A stretch of DNA of 64,000 bases from contig CM068383.1 in the NCBI GenBank assembly GCA_034770075.1, positions 49,991,222 through 50,055,221 of the forward strand, written 5' to 3'. The translations under genes were made by a program, and so were the position numbers. Source of the stretch: Aralia elata (lineage: Eukaryota > Streptophyta > Magnoliopsida > Apiales > Araliaceae). The notes under the pieces are model-generated. The model was not told where the DNA came from. It saw only the letters and a program-made list of their open reading frames with translations, and searched no databases. This document shows positions 1 to 11,540 of this stretch, in pieces; the stretch's first letter is position 1, and every line of letters begins with the position of its first letter.

Positions 1-958
1 ACATACATAAACACAATCAACCATTAATTAACCGATTAACATGCAAATCAAGCATCAATTTTCATACATTTAAGCTATATTCATATATTACTACTCTGTA
101 ATTTCCAGAACTTCAATGTAAATATAATTTCATGGATTTAATTACTCTAAACCATATACAAATCATATAAAATATATTTATGCATGCTTACAAACATCTA
201 ACATCAAGTTATTTAGAATTTAACTATAGAATTCAAATTACAGAGGACTAAAATTAACTTTTCATGGAGAAAACTAAGAAAACATAATTTAAAGGTTGAT
301 ATTTAAGAATTACCTTTGATTAGATGCTAGATTATGCAACAAATGAAAGGATTTCTTCTCAATTCTCCAATTTTCTCAAAATTCTCTCTTTTTCTCTCTG
401 AGTTCTCTGACTTGCTTTAGGAAAATAATGCGTGAAAAGAAGAACTGACACAATATGGATGTCAGTTAATCCCATAATGGGTTAACTGACTCCAACTCCC
501 ACTAAGGCCTCATTTGGCTTGCCTATTAAAGCTCTTCTTTTGGTTTATTTTAATAAATTGCTTATAATATAGTTTAATGTCACATATTTAATTAACTAAA
601 TAATCTCATTTAGATTAATTAAATAAAATAGGATAATTCTACATTAAATCACACAGTCACATAATTAAAATTCTCATTTATTAATTATGACAAATTATTA
701 CATCTCTAATTAATTATTAAATTAATTAGAAATAATATTATACTTATTTAAATAATGTATTTAATCAAATATGCTCAATTAAACACATACTTGAATATAA
801 AATTATCCACATTAATGTAACTAATGTAACACATATAATTAAATTAATCTACCACAAATTCATCAATTAATTATTTAATTCAATAATTAAATCATCGAAA
901 AATATTTATTTAATTCAATAAATATTTGAATTAAATTATAAAAATCTCGTTCGTCACA
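1..958 (-). mobile_element. Partial reversed chromovirus-type LTR (element H)
   Basis: AT-rich sequence without a coding ORF. Read on the minus strand it begins TGTGACGAACGAGATTT at 958 and runs into ATTTATTGAATTAAATAAATATT. This resembles the start of the LTR at 56221 (TGTAACGAATGTAATTT, then similar ATTTATTGAGTTAAATAAATATT). I read it as the 5' part of a minus-strand LTR whose rest lies left of the window. It abuts, head to head, the plus-strand LTR that follows. Its boundary at 958 is inferred from the TGT..ACA terminus; no target duplication can be checked. Confidence 0.5.
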
Positions 959-2548
959 AGATGCAAGTTTGTCACCCGATCCCGAATCTTTATAGGTCGA
1001 GTCGAGCATGAGTCTCACATCTAAACCCGCAAGTAGACCGAAGGGTCTCACCCACCGATGCCGAAGACATGTAATCGAGAACGAGTTCGCTAGAATCCTG
1101 AACTCTGATTCCCGAAGTCTTTTAGTCGAACAAGTTGTTCGACCCCGAACCCATGATGTCCGAATACGGACACAAGATTATCCGATTCCGAAGGGATTCC
1201 CGAAGGGGTTTCCTGAAGCCAAATGACCCAATCCCGTAATTTGTAACTATTGATCACAGAACAATATTTGTTGTCTATTAAGTGGTAGTCGAAGGGCTTC
1301 ACGCCCTGATTGTAGGGCACTTTGGCAAACTGATTCGAGATGAATATACGAAGATAGTTAAGAAATGTTTAATAAAACTGAAGTAAGGGTGATAGACCCG
1401 AAGGAGGTCAATCGGGCGCCCCAAGAATAACTATTATGACCGAACACATAAATAGTGGGCGGACCAAGAGTCTTAGTCTTGATTACTATGACAGTGAGGT
1501 CGGGTGTGATTATTGTGATATTGATTGATGTAGGTTAATTGAAGAAAGGAAGTGTAATATTGAACTGTAGCAGCGGGACAGGCAAGTCCTTAACCCTAAA
1601 CTCCTTATGAATTGATGTTCACCTGATCTTAAGCTCAAGTTTCATTTCTCAAGCATGTGCTTAGTGGGTTAATTATTTTGAAATTATTCCACATCAATAT
1701 TATTGTCATTCGCGCATTGTGCACTTGGATTCGTACAGTCATTGACTTGTACTATTATTTAAAGTTCTATTATTCATGAATTGTTCAAAGAGAAGTTTGA
1801 GCCATTTGTTCGGCTAGACATATGCATGTTTAAAATTTGAAAGCTATCCAAACCAGTTGTTGGTGAGGACTCTTAGACCGAGATGAACAACCCTATATAT
1901 AGGGGAGCTTCCTAAGTATCTAATATAAGATACATGACAAAAATAAATGTTATGCATACACATGGCGTACAAGAGGCTGATCCCCTCAAGTACAAACTTC
2001 TGAAATAGCAACCTAAAAGGGTCAATTAAGCGGTTGATTCCTTAAAGTATGTTCATGGTCTATATGACTATTCATTATTCTTAAAACATTGATTATCTTG
2101 CTTCAGTTATTCATATCGATTGAATCCATTACATTTATTCCTATTTCATTCATGATATATATTATCCTTGTTCATTTTTTTACTTGCTGGGCAAACTAGT
2201 TGCTCATTCTTGCTATATTATGAACCTATTGCAGTTAAGCCCGAGTGCTCAAGCAAAGACAAGGGCAAAGGAAAGATGATGTCTTAGACTTTGGCTAGCT
2301 GTTTTATCTGCTTTATTATTTTATTTTATTATCAGATAATGTAACTTTAAACCCCAGAGGATATTTTTAAGTTATGTGTTGTATTTTGTTTAAGGTTGTA
2401 GACCTTGGGACATAGTTACCCTTTTGTAATGAATAACATATGTTTATTTTTTCGCATTAGTTATTATATGTTGTTTAGAGGTGTATGTTGGTGTTGGATC
2501 ATGAACATTGAATTCGAGGTACGAGTACCCGAATTTGGGGGCGTCACA
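959..2548 (+). mobile_element. 3' portion of a Tekay-like LTR (element A)
   Basis: The right half aligns by eye with the LTR of element B: both share the phrase around CAGGCAAGT..CTAACCCTAAAC, a 'gaggctgatcccctc' block, and an end in ATTTGGGGGCGTCACA (B: ATTTGGGGGTGTCACA). The 5' end of this LTR is missing or replaced at 958 by the reversed LTR. No iMet-type primer site follows 2548 (the next bases are GGCACCAGC), so the leader behind it is rearranged. Short ORFs inside it show no family signature. Confidence 0.6.
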
Positions 2549-3042
2549 GGCACCAGCTATGGGAGTCAGAGGATAGGGGATAGGAGGCACCCCGTGGATG
2601 AGGGAGAGACTACTCATTTGGTTCATCACTGAGTAATGAACGGATATGTGCAGTAGGAGCATGCAGATGCAGCTCTTCCTGGCATGCAGTGATGATATAA
2701 CCCAGTGATTATAGATGCAGTTAGTTCCCTTTTGTTTATAGGGTTATAGATATTTATGATGTAAACCTCCGACTATAAGAGGTAGAATATGGTCATAAAG
2801 CGTCCCAACTTTATGTGTTCAGGGGGGAAGTAGTTATGGTAAATCCCATCTTTTGTTGCCTTAGTGGGATAGATAGCATTTATAGGAATATGCCCGAATA
2901 TTATAAGTGTGTAACACTAATGTTTGGTATATGAATATAAATGCAACGTTATATTTTGATTGATTGAGCTTACAATTAAGCATTAAATCTTAGATGCTAA
3001 CACTAATAAAATGAGCTTAAAATATAAAACCATAGATATTCA
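2549..3042 (+). mobile_element. Untranslated leader remnant of element A
   Basis: No gene is seen. From about 2820 the sequence resembles the leader just upstream of gag in element B (33130-33300): both carry AATCCCA(T/C)CTTTTGTT, AATATGCC and GGTATATGAATATA(A/G)ATGCA in the same order. The coiled-coil leader ORF present in B and E is not recognizable here. The N-terminal part of gag is missing, so the leader is joined directly to mid-gag near 3043. Confidence 0.5.
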
Positions 3043-4429
3043 GCAAGGTAGTAGTGCTACAGATTGATTCATTTTCGACTCTGTTAGAGAAGACGATTAT
3101 TGCAGAAGGGGGAAGTGAAGTAGTATCAAAGTATAACCGAGAGAAGAACAAGAAAAAGAATGAAGGTGGAAATCAGAATATCAGCAGCGGTGGTAGCAAC
3201 AACAACAAGTGCAAGTGGGACAACAGCAGTGGTACTAACCCGTGCGCATGCCTGCCGCACATCAATGCGTGCACCCGCATGCAAAATTAGCGCGCTCGCG
3301 CCCCGCTGCTGCTGGTGCCATGTCAGCCTGCTCGTGGCTTGGTCGACGCCGCACGCCGTGCACGTTTTCACACGCCGTGCACACTCAAAGTCCAAATCTC
3401 ATCAAATTTAATACCGAGCATCACCAAGCGCTAATTTCCAAAATAATACCAACCAAGCACGGATAACCATATACGGGCACTTTGACATTACAAAACCATG
3501 ATCCGAACGACTTATTTCAATTCCTACAAAACACAATAAAAACACATAAAAACAATACAAAACATATAAAAGTAATATAAAACCAAATTAAATAACAATA
3601 AGATAAAAATACATAAATACCACAATAAATACCTAAAAACTTACAAATAATCAAGGCCAAAAGTCCCTAAATTGTGTGTATAAAACACACTCATCAGGAA
3701 GTCAGCAAGGGAATTCACAGCAAAAAAAACAGGCATGTAATAAGTGTGGAAAGAATCATTCTGGGGAGTGCATGAGGGGAAAAATGTATGTTATAACTAC
3801 AGACAGGAGGGACATATCGCTCTAAATTGTCCTAAACCAAAGAAGGGAGGATGTTTTTCATGTGGAGGAACGGGACAACGATTCAAGAATTGTCCATTAA
3901 AGAACACCGATGGAGGAAGCGGTAACAAGAGTAGTAATAGTAAGTTAACCATTGGAGGGCCAGTATAACCAAGTAAACCGACATCTCGTACATTCAACAT
4001 GACTGTGCAAGACGTAATAGCATCAAAGGACGCGGTGTCAGGTATTATTCCGATCAATAATATGAATGCATATGTATTATTTGACTCGGGAGCTACCTGT
4101 TCATTTGTGTTTGATGATTTTGCTAGAAGATTAGATTTACCTCGTGGAAAGTTAGAAAACCCAATGAATATAGAGGTTGCGAATAAGGAAGTAATCTCTG
4201 TTGAATATATCCATAGGAATTGTTGTGTGGAAATAAGGGGACATGAGTTAAGCGTGAATTTAATTCCGATACGCTTAGGAGAATTTGATGTGATTCTTGG
4301 AATGGATTGGTTATTTAACCATGAGGCAGTTATTGACTGTCAGGAAAAGAGCATACGCCTTAAGACACCAAATAAGTCTAAGGTTGGTAGCAAGTCGCCA
4401 AGACAAACGTGTTGTCTGACGATGATGCA
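3043..4429 (+). pseudogene. Decayed gag-protease of element A (Tekay-like chromovirus)
   Basis: Remnant of a chromovirus gag-pol. After about 600 bp of missing gag N-terminus, 3043-3238 encodes a stretch matching B gag (STLLEK..AEGGSE.VSKYNRE.NKKK). A 456-bp foreign insert follows at 3239-3694. At about 3744-3910 come zinc-knuckle sequences (CFSCGGTGQRFKNC is clear, with one histidine lost). A TAA at 3966-3968 breaks the frame. Protease follows at 3999-4429 with the active-site DSGATCSF and the ILGMDWL flap/core motif. Homology stops exactly at 4429, where a reversed LTR begins, so RT, RNase H and integrase are absent. It is not expected to make functional protein. Confidence 0.8.
3239..3694. 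mobile_element. Unidentified ~456-bp insertion in element A gag
   Basis: Comparison with B gag shows foreign DNA between ...GGTACTAA and TCAGGAAGTC. It has a GC-rich left half with GCGCATGC-type words and an AT-rich right half ending in TTGTGTGTATAAAACACACT, a short hairpin. No clear target duplication, terminal repeats or LTR ends were recognized. It may be a fragment of another LTR or of a non-autonomous element. The short ORFs in it look fortuitous. Confidence 0.45.
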
Positions 4430-4496
4430 TGTGACGCCCCCAAATCCGTGTAACATCAAACACAGGATATGGTGCTCACGATACATCAAACATCAT
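4430..4496 (-). mobile_element. First piece of reversed LTR G
   Basis: Begins TGTGACGCCCCCAAATCCG, the reverse complement of the Tekay-like LTR end (..CGGATTTGGGGGCGTCACA). It is cut after 67 bp by element C and resumes at 53449. It sits in protease of element A, so it arrived after A and before C. Whether it is a solo LTR or the end of a full reversed element cannot be decided here. Confidence 0.7.
4492..4496. repeat. Target-site duplication of element C, left copy
   Basis: ATCAT directly precedes TGTAGACACC and matches ATCAT at 53444-53448 directly after GTCGACA. A 5-bp duplication is normal for Ty3/gypsy integrase and proves that the two flanks were once contiguous. Confidence 0.85.
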
Positions 4497-6535
4497 TGTA
4501 GACACCCAAATTTTGCGTTCCCTGTGCTAACCGTGACAGGAGGGCAAAATCGTCAATTGAACCGGCCCGCGGGAGCCAAAAATGGGCACAAGTGCGAACA
4601 CTCAACGCCACCGCGACGATTTGTAGTCAAAACCGACGTGACAACAAGGCCATCCGAAATGAGCATTCCCGAATAATGTGTCACGTCTCACAGTAATTCT
4701 CGGACTGCAAAATACAGGCTTTTCGGCAAAAACCGACAGCATAACGCGAGAATCGAGGTGCGATGCGGAAACCGAGGACAATTAAATAACATAAGTGCAT
4801 GGCGGGCTGAGTGGATGACGGGCTAAGGCCAGCTGCACATTGATCTGCGGCCAGCCGCAGATCAATCTGCGGCTGGGCTTAGCCAGGCTACTTCAGCACA
4901 TTCCTTCATTCAGTGATGCAGAGAGTTGGAAAATCGGAAGCAGTAGAAGAATAAGCAGCAGCAGCACGGAAATTCAAGGAGAAATAGCATAGATTTGCAA
5001 CAAAATAGGAGAGAAAGGGAAGAAAAAAGAGAGGAATAATATTCTTTTGATTTGATTGTATCACATATAGTTGTTCTTCTATTCAAAATACACAAGTTTA
5101 CATCCACTTTGATCTCATTTGCAAGGTGAAATCTCCTTATTTTTGCAATTTCTATCACATCCTTTGGTTGAATTAAATGTAGTTTTCATGTAATTGATGA
5201 TGGAACAATGAATTAGGGATTATTAGTGAGGGTTCCATCGGAACAAATTTCTTCCTAATAACCCGATGATATTTATTTATTAATTTTTTTGTTTGTTTTA
5301 CGGTGCTATATTGGGCGTGGTTCCTTTAGATCGTTATTTTAAGATGTCTTGGTATTGTTAGATTATCCGTGTTGGTTACTTCTTGTAATATCCGGTTGTG
5401 GGTGTGTGGAAATTCGGGTGTGAGCCTAGGAAAGCGACCCCGTGGTCCAAATCCGATGATGGACCTTTTTTTGATGTAAGAAGTAGGAACGATGAAGTTT
5501 TCATTGTAAATATGTAATCGTCGGGCCTTAAAACGACGCTAAGGCGAGAATCGTGTTTAAGGCCCTGTCATAGTGAAAGTATGCGATTGTTGGCGTTCGG
5601 GGTTATTTTGATGGCTTACATGCCCATGAATAGCCTCAACGCATTTTAATGCTTGATTTGAGTTATGACCCAAAATTGATTTCAAAGTTAAACGATGAAG
5701 ATTTCTATAAAATTAATCAAAGTAGGTTATTAGCATCACGAGGCTAAAATTTGGAAATGCTAATAAATGTCGATTCCTATTTAACGAGAAGGCAAAAGAG
5801 AAATCGTTCTCAAACATCAAAAATGACTTTATAAAAATAAGTAACGTTTTATTAAATCTTCGTGCATAGGGTTAAAGAGATCCTAGAGGTTGCCCATTAT
5901 TTGAATTATGAAAGCAACGTATAGTCTCGATTCCTATTTTGACAAAGGTTTAGAAAATTCTTGTTTTGCCAAAACGACACCTAATGCAATATCACAGTTT
6001 TGACAATTAAAATCAAACTTTTTCTCATAAAGCTTTCTCGTATAAACCGAAGGACATTCTGAAGCATTCCCAAAAGAAAAAAGCACGACTTTTCAAAAAA
6101 CCCAAATGGTTTCTTCATGCAAACTTACCACCACATTCACAAAAGCACACCCACCCACACACACACACACACACGCATATATACACATTTCATGAATTAA
6201 AGGATAAGAAAGCATCAAGATTGCGGTAACCATGTTTCACGGAAGTCGGGGGGTGCCTAACACCTTCCCCTCGCTTAAGCAAGCCCCCAAACTTTATGAA
6301 TCTCGGTTTGTAGACCAATTAATTCGGAGTCACATATGAGCCATCGATTTATAAAAAAACAAAAACTCGGATGAGTTGGTACATCCATTTCAAATATACC
6401 AACTGGCGACTCTGGTTAATTGGCTCATCATAAAAAACGATCTTTCATAACCCCGTCGACATTAATACCGACCTTTTCCAAAGAATCATTCAATCAAAAG
6501 GCTAAAATTGGAAAAGACAAGAACCGGCGTCGACA
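4497..6535 (+). repeat. 5' LTR of element C
   Basis: Starts TGTAGACACCCAAATTTTGCG and ends GAACCGGCGTCGACA. The matching 3' copy is at 51427-53443. A palindromic box GCCGCAGATCAATCTGCGGC lies at 4854-4873, followed by the probable promoter/R region. An (AC)n run is near 6155-6178. The small ORFs inside are not credible genes. Compared with the 3' copy, the first 400 bp alone show more than ten substitutions, mostly transitions, plus a short CAG-type indel near 4940. Confidence 0.9.
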
Positions 6536-6537
6536 GC

Positions 6538-6555
6538 TGGCGACTCTGCTGGGGA
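6538..6555 (+). other. Primer-binding site of element C
   Basis: TGGCGACTCTGCTGGGGA starts two bases after the LTR end. The TGG start is what a CCA-ended tRNA primer requires, and the TGGCGACTC form is typical of Tat/Ogre elements (tRNA-Arg as recalled). The same 18-mer occurs in reverse complement at the equivalent place in element D. Confidence 0.8.
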
Positions 6556-7321
6556 TATTAGAGGGCTTAAGCCGCTTTTGAATCTTGATGCTATCCTATC
6601 CTTTAAAAAATTCATGAATATGTGTGTGCATGCGATATTTTGATCTTTTGTACTTTTGTTGTGTGAATGTGTGTTTTGTCCAATAAATGAATATTTGAAT
6701 GGAATGGCTTTACTTTAAAGAAATCATTTGCATACGGTGAGGACGATGAATGTGAATGTATGTTGAGAGAGTACCTCCTCCTGAGGCGAACCTGTCGGTT
6801 GCTTATTACTGGACTCGAAGGGGCTGCTCCCCGGAGATGGCTCAGGAAACGCACCACCCAAATCCGCTCCAATCGAAAGGACTCAGACGAGTAGATTGCG
6901 AAGATTTGGGGACCTTCATGCCGAAAAACCCGTGAGAGTAACCCTAGGATAGGTCAGCCTCAGATTAACCCAACGCAGGAAAAGTCTCTTCATGCCCTTT
7001 TACGTTCACGCGTATAAATGTCATGATCCCATTCATATATGCCTCCCTTTCTGTCAAGAGAAATTACTAACCTCTATGTTTTACAGGGAACAACTGGGGA
7101 AGCATAATAAAGTCATGTTTAGCATTTGTTATTGCATTAAAGGACTACTAACTTTCTGTTTTACAGGGAAAGATTAAAAAACCCAAAAACACAAAAGTTA
7201 CAGCTTTAGCATGCATTCACACTTTTCATTCCCCAGGACTGAAACTTCGAACCATTGTTTCTGTAGGATTGCTCCTCAAACCCGTTCGCAGTCTAAAAGG
7301 GCCCAAGACTCTACATCTGAA
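6556..7321 (+). promoter_or_regulatory. Leader of element C with tandem 3' splice sites
   Basis: Untranslated leader between primer site and gag. A good 5' splice donor (CC|GTGAGAGTAAC) lies at 6932. Two perfect TACTAAC branch-point words, at 7065-7071 and 7146-7152, are each followed after about 14 bases by TTTTACAG|GGA, giving acceptors ending at 7086 and 7166. The same donor and both branch-point/acceptor modules are preserved in element D. Alternative leader introns of about 155 or 235 bp are therefore plausible. No convincing extra ORF1 of the Ogre type is seen; the ORFs here are under 90 codons. Confidence 0.55.
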
Positions 7322-10276
7322 ATGGCTAATCTCCCACCAACTAATCCTGGTTCCATATCTAGGGAGGAATTTGATGACTTTAAAAAACAGATGTTGGAGA
7401 TGGCCATAATGCTGAAGGAACAATTGATACCTCGACAGGATCCACCTAAAGAGGACCCACCCCAACCTAAGGGCGAGCCAGTCGTCCCAAGGGCCATTCC
7501 CGTACCTAACAAAACAGTGATTACTATCCTGGAAGAGGGAGATATGGATGACCTGCGAAAGAAAATGAAACAAATGGAGGAAACTATCCAATCTATGAAA
7601 GGCATAGGGTCCCTAGGCAGGGTTAATTATTCGGATCTATGTGTCTTCCCCGGAGCCAGATACCCGGAGAAATTTAAAATTCCCGAATTTAAGAAATACA
7701 ATGGTAAGGGGGATCCTTATACCCATCTGAAAATCTACATTGGGGAGCTGGGATCTTATGCAGAAGACGAGGGTCTAAGGATGCAACTTTTCCAAAAGAG
7801 TTTGATGGGAGAAGCGAGAATCTGGTATGCCCGTCTTGACAATGCCCGGATCCACAATTGGGAGGAATTGGCCCACACCTTCTTAACACAGTATAGCTTC
7901 CAGGCACAAATGGCCCCTGATAGATACCAAATGACAAAAGTCAAGAAGCAACCCAGGGAATCCTTCAGGGATTATGCACAACGATGGAGGGGTATGGCCG
8001 CACAGGTAAATCCCCCGATGAGCAAGTCGGAGATGGTGATGACCTTCATAGATATTCAAGAGGCTCCTTATTATGAGCGGGTTATATCAGGGATTGGAAG
8101 ACCCTTTGCCGAGATGATTAAACATGGAGAAATGGTGGATATGGGGTTGAAATCTGGCAAAATCCGAGATTTCACGGCTTTGGAAACAGCTGCAGAACAA
8201 ATACAGAGTGGAAATTATGGCAGCACTTCTCGTAGGGTGCGAAAGAAAAAGGAGGAGGATGTTTCCCTCATCCTTTAGGGGTCACCTAGAAAGGCAGAAA
8301 ACAATCTTCCAGTACAGGTGCAGAGAGTGGGGCCATCCCGACAGCCTAACTTCACGGATCAGAGGGCGGAAGGGCGAAGGAGATTCGAGGCCTCGCAAAA
8401 TCGAGTATTCACCCCACTCGGGGATCCTCTTGAGCGGATTTTGGCGGTATTGATAGCCCAAAAGAAGATAGTTGATTTGGCACCCCCGAGTGACCCAAAG
8501 GGAAGAAGGTTTGACCCAAGCAAGCGATGCGCATACCACTCAGGTTCCCCTGGTCATGATACGCAGGACTGTTGGACGTTGTAGCACAGAATCCAGAACT
8601 TGATTGATAGTGGGGAAATTGTGGTGGAACAGCCAGACTCCCCAAATGTTAAGGTCAATCCCCTGCCAAGGCATGATGGAGGGGGGGTCAATGTGGCAGA
8701 AGCCAGTGAAGCCGAGGGGCCGTCAAAGCTGAATTATGTGAAGAAAATTGATGAAATGATCAACATGATAAGTGATCACGGGAGTGCACGGGGAGCGCCC
8801 ATTAGGTTGATGGGTGTAAGTAGAAATACTACGAAGGGACATGTCAAGCTGGCAGCTCCGAAACCTCTCATCCTTGCAGCGAGATCGCAAATCCCTGTCA
8901 GCAGTCTAGAGACGGTACCATGGAATTATGGGGGGGTGTCAGAGGAAGCGGCCAGTTGTGCTTCTGTGTCAACAAGGGGGAATCCTTTGTATCTTCCTAG
9001 ACGAGTCCTTGAGAACAAAACGAAGAAAAATGAAGAGATCTCTGAGGAGAAAGCCATAGAATTCTTGAAGAGGATGGATCATCCGGAAGCAAGAGGGATC
9101 CAGATATTAAGCGAGGAGTCGACCCTGACATCAATCATGGACTTGGTGTTATCGTCCAATGATCACTGCAAAACCCTGGCGAAAGTCCTGGAGGAGGCAT
9201 ACGTTCCCAAAGAAATTAGCAAGGAAGGTTTCGGCCATCTGGTGGACCACCTGTTGGAGAGTGATGTAATATCATTCACAGATGACGATATCCCCAAGGA
9301 GGGAAGGGGGCATCGAAAACCGCTACATATTGTGGTAATCTCCTCAGGATATATCATGAATGGGGTGCTGATTGATGGGGGATCGGCATTAAATATTTGT
9401 CCCCTCAGTACATTGCAGAAGATGACCATCAATCCCAGGCGCCTATGGGCCAGTCATGTGGTGGTGCGAGCTTTCGATGGTTCCCGGAGGGATACAATTG
9501 GAAAGATAGAATTACCGGTGGAAATAGGACCTTGTACTTTTGATATCTCTTTCCAAGTCCTAGACATTGCGGCAAGTTACAACCTGTTATTAGGGAGGTC
9601 GTGGATACACATGGCCGGGGCAGTTCCCTCCACACTACACCAGCAAATCAAACTAATCATCGACGGGAATCTGGTAACGATCTCGGCAGAATGTGATGAC
9701 CCTTCTCCTCCCAGGAATGGCTTGCCAGTGATTAATGTGGACGAGTCGGCGACACCTGCCAGTTTTCAGGCATTGGAAATTAGCACTCCCCACTACAGAT
9801 GCCTGGGAGCTCCAGCCGTGAAACCTAAGGTCTCTCCAGAACTTACCTTCGTTGCGAAGGAAATGATAAAAATGAAATTCCAGCCTGGACAGGGGTTAGG
9901 AAAGAGCAGTCAAGGAATCACCGAGCCCATTCAACTACCCCATCAGATAGGTAAAGCAGGTTTGGGATATCATGAAGGCGTAACACGGAGACACCGGCAG
10001 GGCGTGGCCCCGATTCCCTTGGCTGGCAGTCCGGTGACCAAGGTCAACAATGAGTAGGGGACTAGCGAATCTGTGATTGAGTCAGGGGATGAAGAATTGA
10101 CCCCCGCAAGGAATGAGTCGACCAAAAAGGAAAGTTTCCTACAAGAAGTCGCGCAAAAGTTTGAAACCAGGTGCTATATCCCCGGACAATTAACAAGCAA
10201 TGGAGAGGGGGCGAATGTTGTCACGCCACCGGGAGCCCAACAGGGTGTGCCTGTCATCGATTGGGTAGGGCTAATT
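7322..10276 (+). pseudogene. gag-protease of element C, first segment (three stops)
   Basis: Tat-type gag-pro, collinear with the intact gene of element D. The start ATG (MANLPPTN..SISREEFDDFKK) is chosen by alignment with D (MADIPNHSSISREEFDDFKK). It carries the capsid-like gag region (Y.HLKIYIGELGSYAEDEGLRMQLFQKSL..WY..L), a CX2HX5HX4C knuckle-like motif (CAYHSGSPGHDTQDC), protease with LIDGGSALN and LLLGRSWIH, and a G-patch-like stretch (QPGQGLGKSSQG). All segments share one frame but are cut by TAG at 8276-8278, 8582-8584 and 10055-10057. Two of these are CAG-to-TAG changes relative to D. The gene is then split by element B and resumes at 42097. Confidence 0.85.
10272..10276. repeat. Target-site duplication of element B, left copy
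   Basis: TAATT precedes TGTAATGCCC and is repeated at 42092-42096 after GGTGTCACA. Removing B restores the continuous gag-pro reading seen in element D. Confidence 0.9.
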
Positions 10277-10831
10277 TGTAATGCCCGTGAATTTTGAACG
10301 TCCTTATTAATTAAATCGAATTTAATTCAATGAGTTAACGTTGTGTTCTATTTAAACCAACTTGGGTTAATTGGTAGGAGGTGTATAAGATGTGTCTATA
10401 CTCGTGTTGGCAGGTATGATATAACTATGGTTAAGAGATAACCATAGGTGAGTCAAGTGTAGGAATTGGTGGGTAATGACTAAAATGGCCAAGAGTGGTT
10501 AATAACCAAGGTAATTATGTAAGGGCAATAACCATTGTATATCCAAGTGGTTAATAACCAATGAAATGATGGCGGGATAATAACCATTGTGTTTAACTAA
10601 TGTAATGATGGCAAGATAATAACCAATGTCTAATAACCAATGAAGAATGGGTAATAACTAATGGATAATTAAGATTTTGCGAAAAGACTATTTTAACCTT
10701 GAAAGAGGTTGGGAAAGGACTAAAATACCCTTGAGGAAGTTGCTAGGAAACTTCCTACTATTGATGAATTGACCAAATTGCCCTTGCCTAGTCATGATTA
10801 ATGACTATTTTGCCCATGGTCTCTACTTTCC

Positions 10832-10839
10832 TATAAATA
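10832..10839 (+). promoter_or_regulatory. Probable TATA box of element B LTR
   Basis: TATAAATA within CCTATAAATAGGA, a strong plant TATA context. It is preserved in the 3' LTR at 38620-38627. Transcription would be expected to start about 30 bp downstream, near 10865. Element D now lies about 700 bp downstream, inside the region that would be R/U5, so this copy no longer drives an intact genome of B. Confidence 0.65.
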
Positions 10840-11535
10840 GGACCCCTCACCAAAGTTAACAAGGGTTGGCTCACTTATTATTCACCAAGTAGAGAGTTTG
10901 TGAGCTTGAGAGAGTTTTGAAGAGAGAAGCAAGAGCAAGTCTTGTGTGAGGAAGAAGAAGACCTTGAAGTGTTTACGCCATCTCCATCCGCATAGCCATT
11001 AAAGCTAGGTATAAACTCCATTCCTTCAAACCCTAGTTTCTTGTTGCTAGTATTATATTATGATTTCTACACACTATTTTGTTGGAAACTTTTATGTGTG
11101 TTGATTGGGGTTGGTGGTATAAAGGGAGTATTCATGGATCTAAGTTTTTATTTTTGTTAGATCTACATTTTTCTAAAAGATTGTTTAACTCATGATTTTA
11201 AAACCAAGGTATGGATCTTCATTTCTTTTAAAACCCTAGTTGTGTGTGGGATTAATTTTTGGTTGTTGTTTGATGCTTATGGAAGAAATGAAGCATGTAT
11301 AGGTCTAAGTTTTATTTTGCTGGATCTAAGATTTATCTTGCTAGATCTATATTATTGCAAAAATATGTTTATCAAATATGGTTTAAAGAAGAGATCTTGG
11401 TCTTGTATGCTTTATGGATAGCATATATAGGTTTTAAAATTTTTATAACATGTTTTTGTGGGTTTGTATGCTAAAACATGGGAGTAATATTATTTATTGG
11501 AGTATAAATTTATTGAGGAAAAATATTGATTTAAG

Positions 11536-11540
11536 TCATA
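11536..11540. repeat. Target-site duplication of element D, left copy
   Basis: TCATA precedes TGTCGACGCC and is repeated at 29636-29640 after GTGTCTACA. The uninterrupted 3' LTR of B has a single TCATA at the same place (AAGTCATAAATATT), which confirms the insertion point. Confidence 0.92.

Larger units (their letters stand above)
10277..11540 (+). repeat. 5' LTR of element B, first segment
   Basis: Begins TGTAATGCCCGTGAATTTTG. Between about 10435 and 10665 a short word, TAATAACCAATG or its variants, recurs many times. The segment holds the likely promoter at 10832. It is cut at 11540 by element D and continues at 29641. No coding ORF is present. Confidence 0.9.

Noticed and set aside
7226..7944. 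Minus-strand ORFs of 60-120 codons opposite gag of element C
   Set aside because: They are shadows of the gag reading frame and have no conserved motif.
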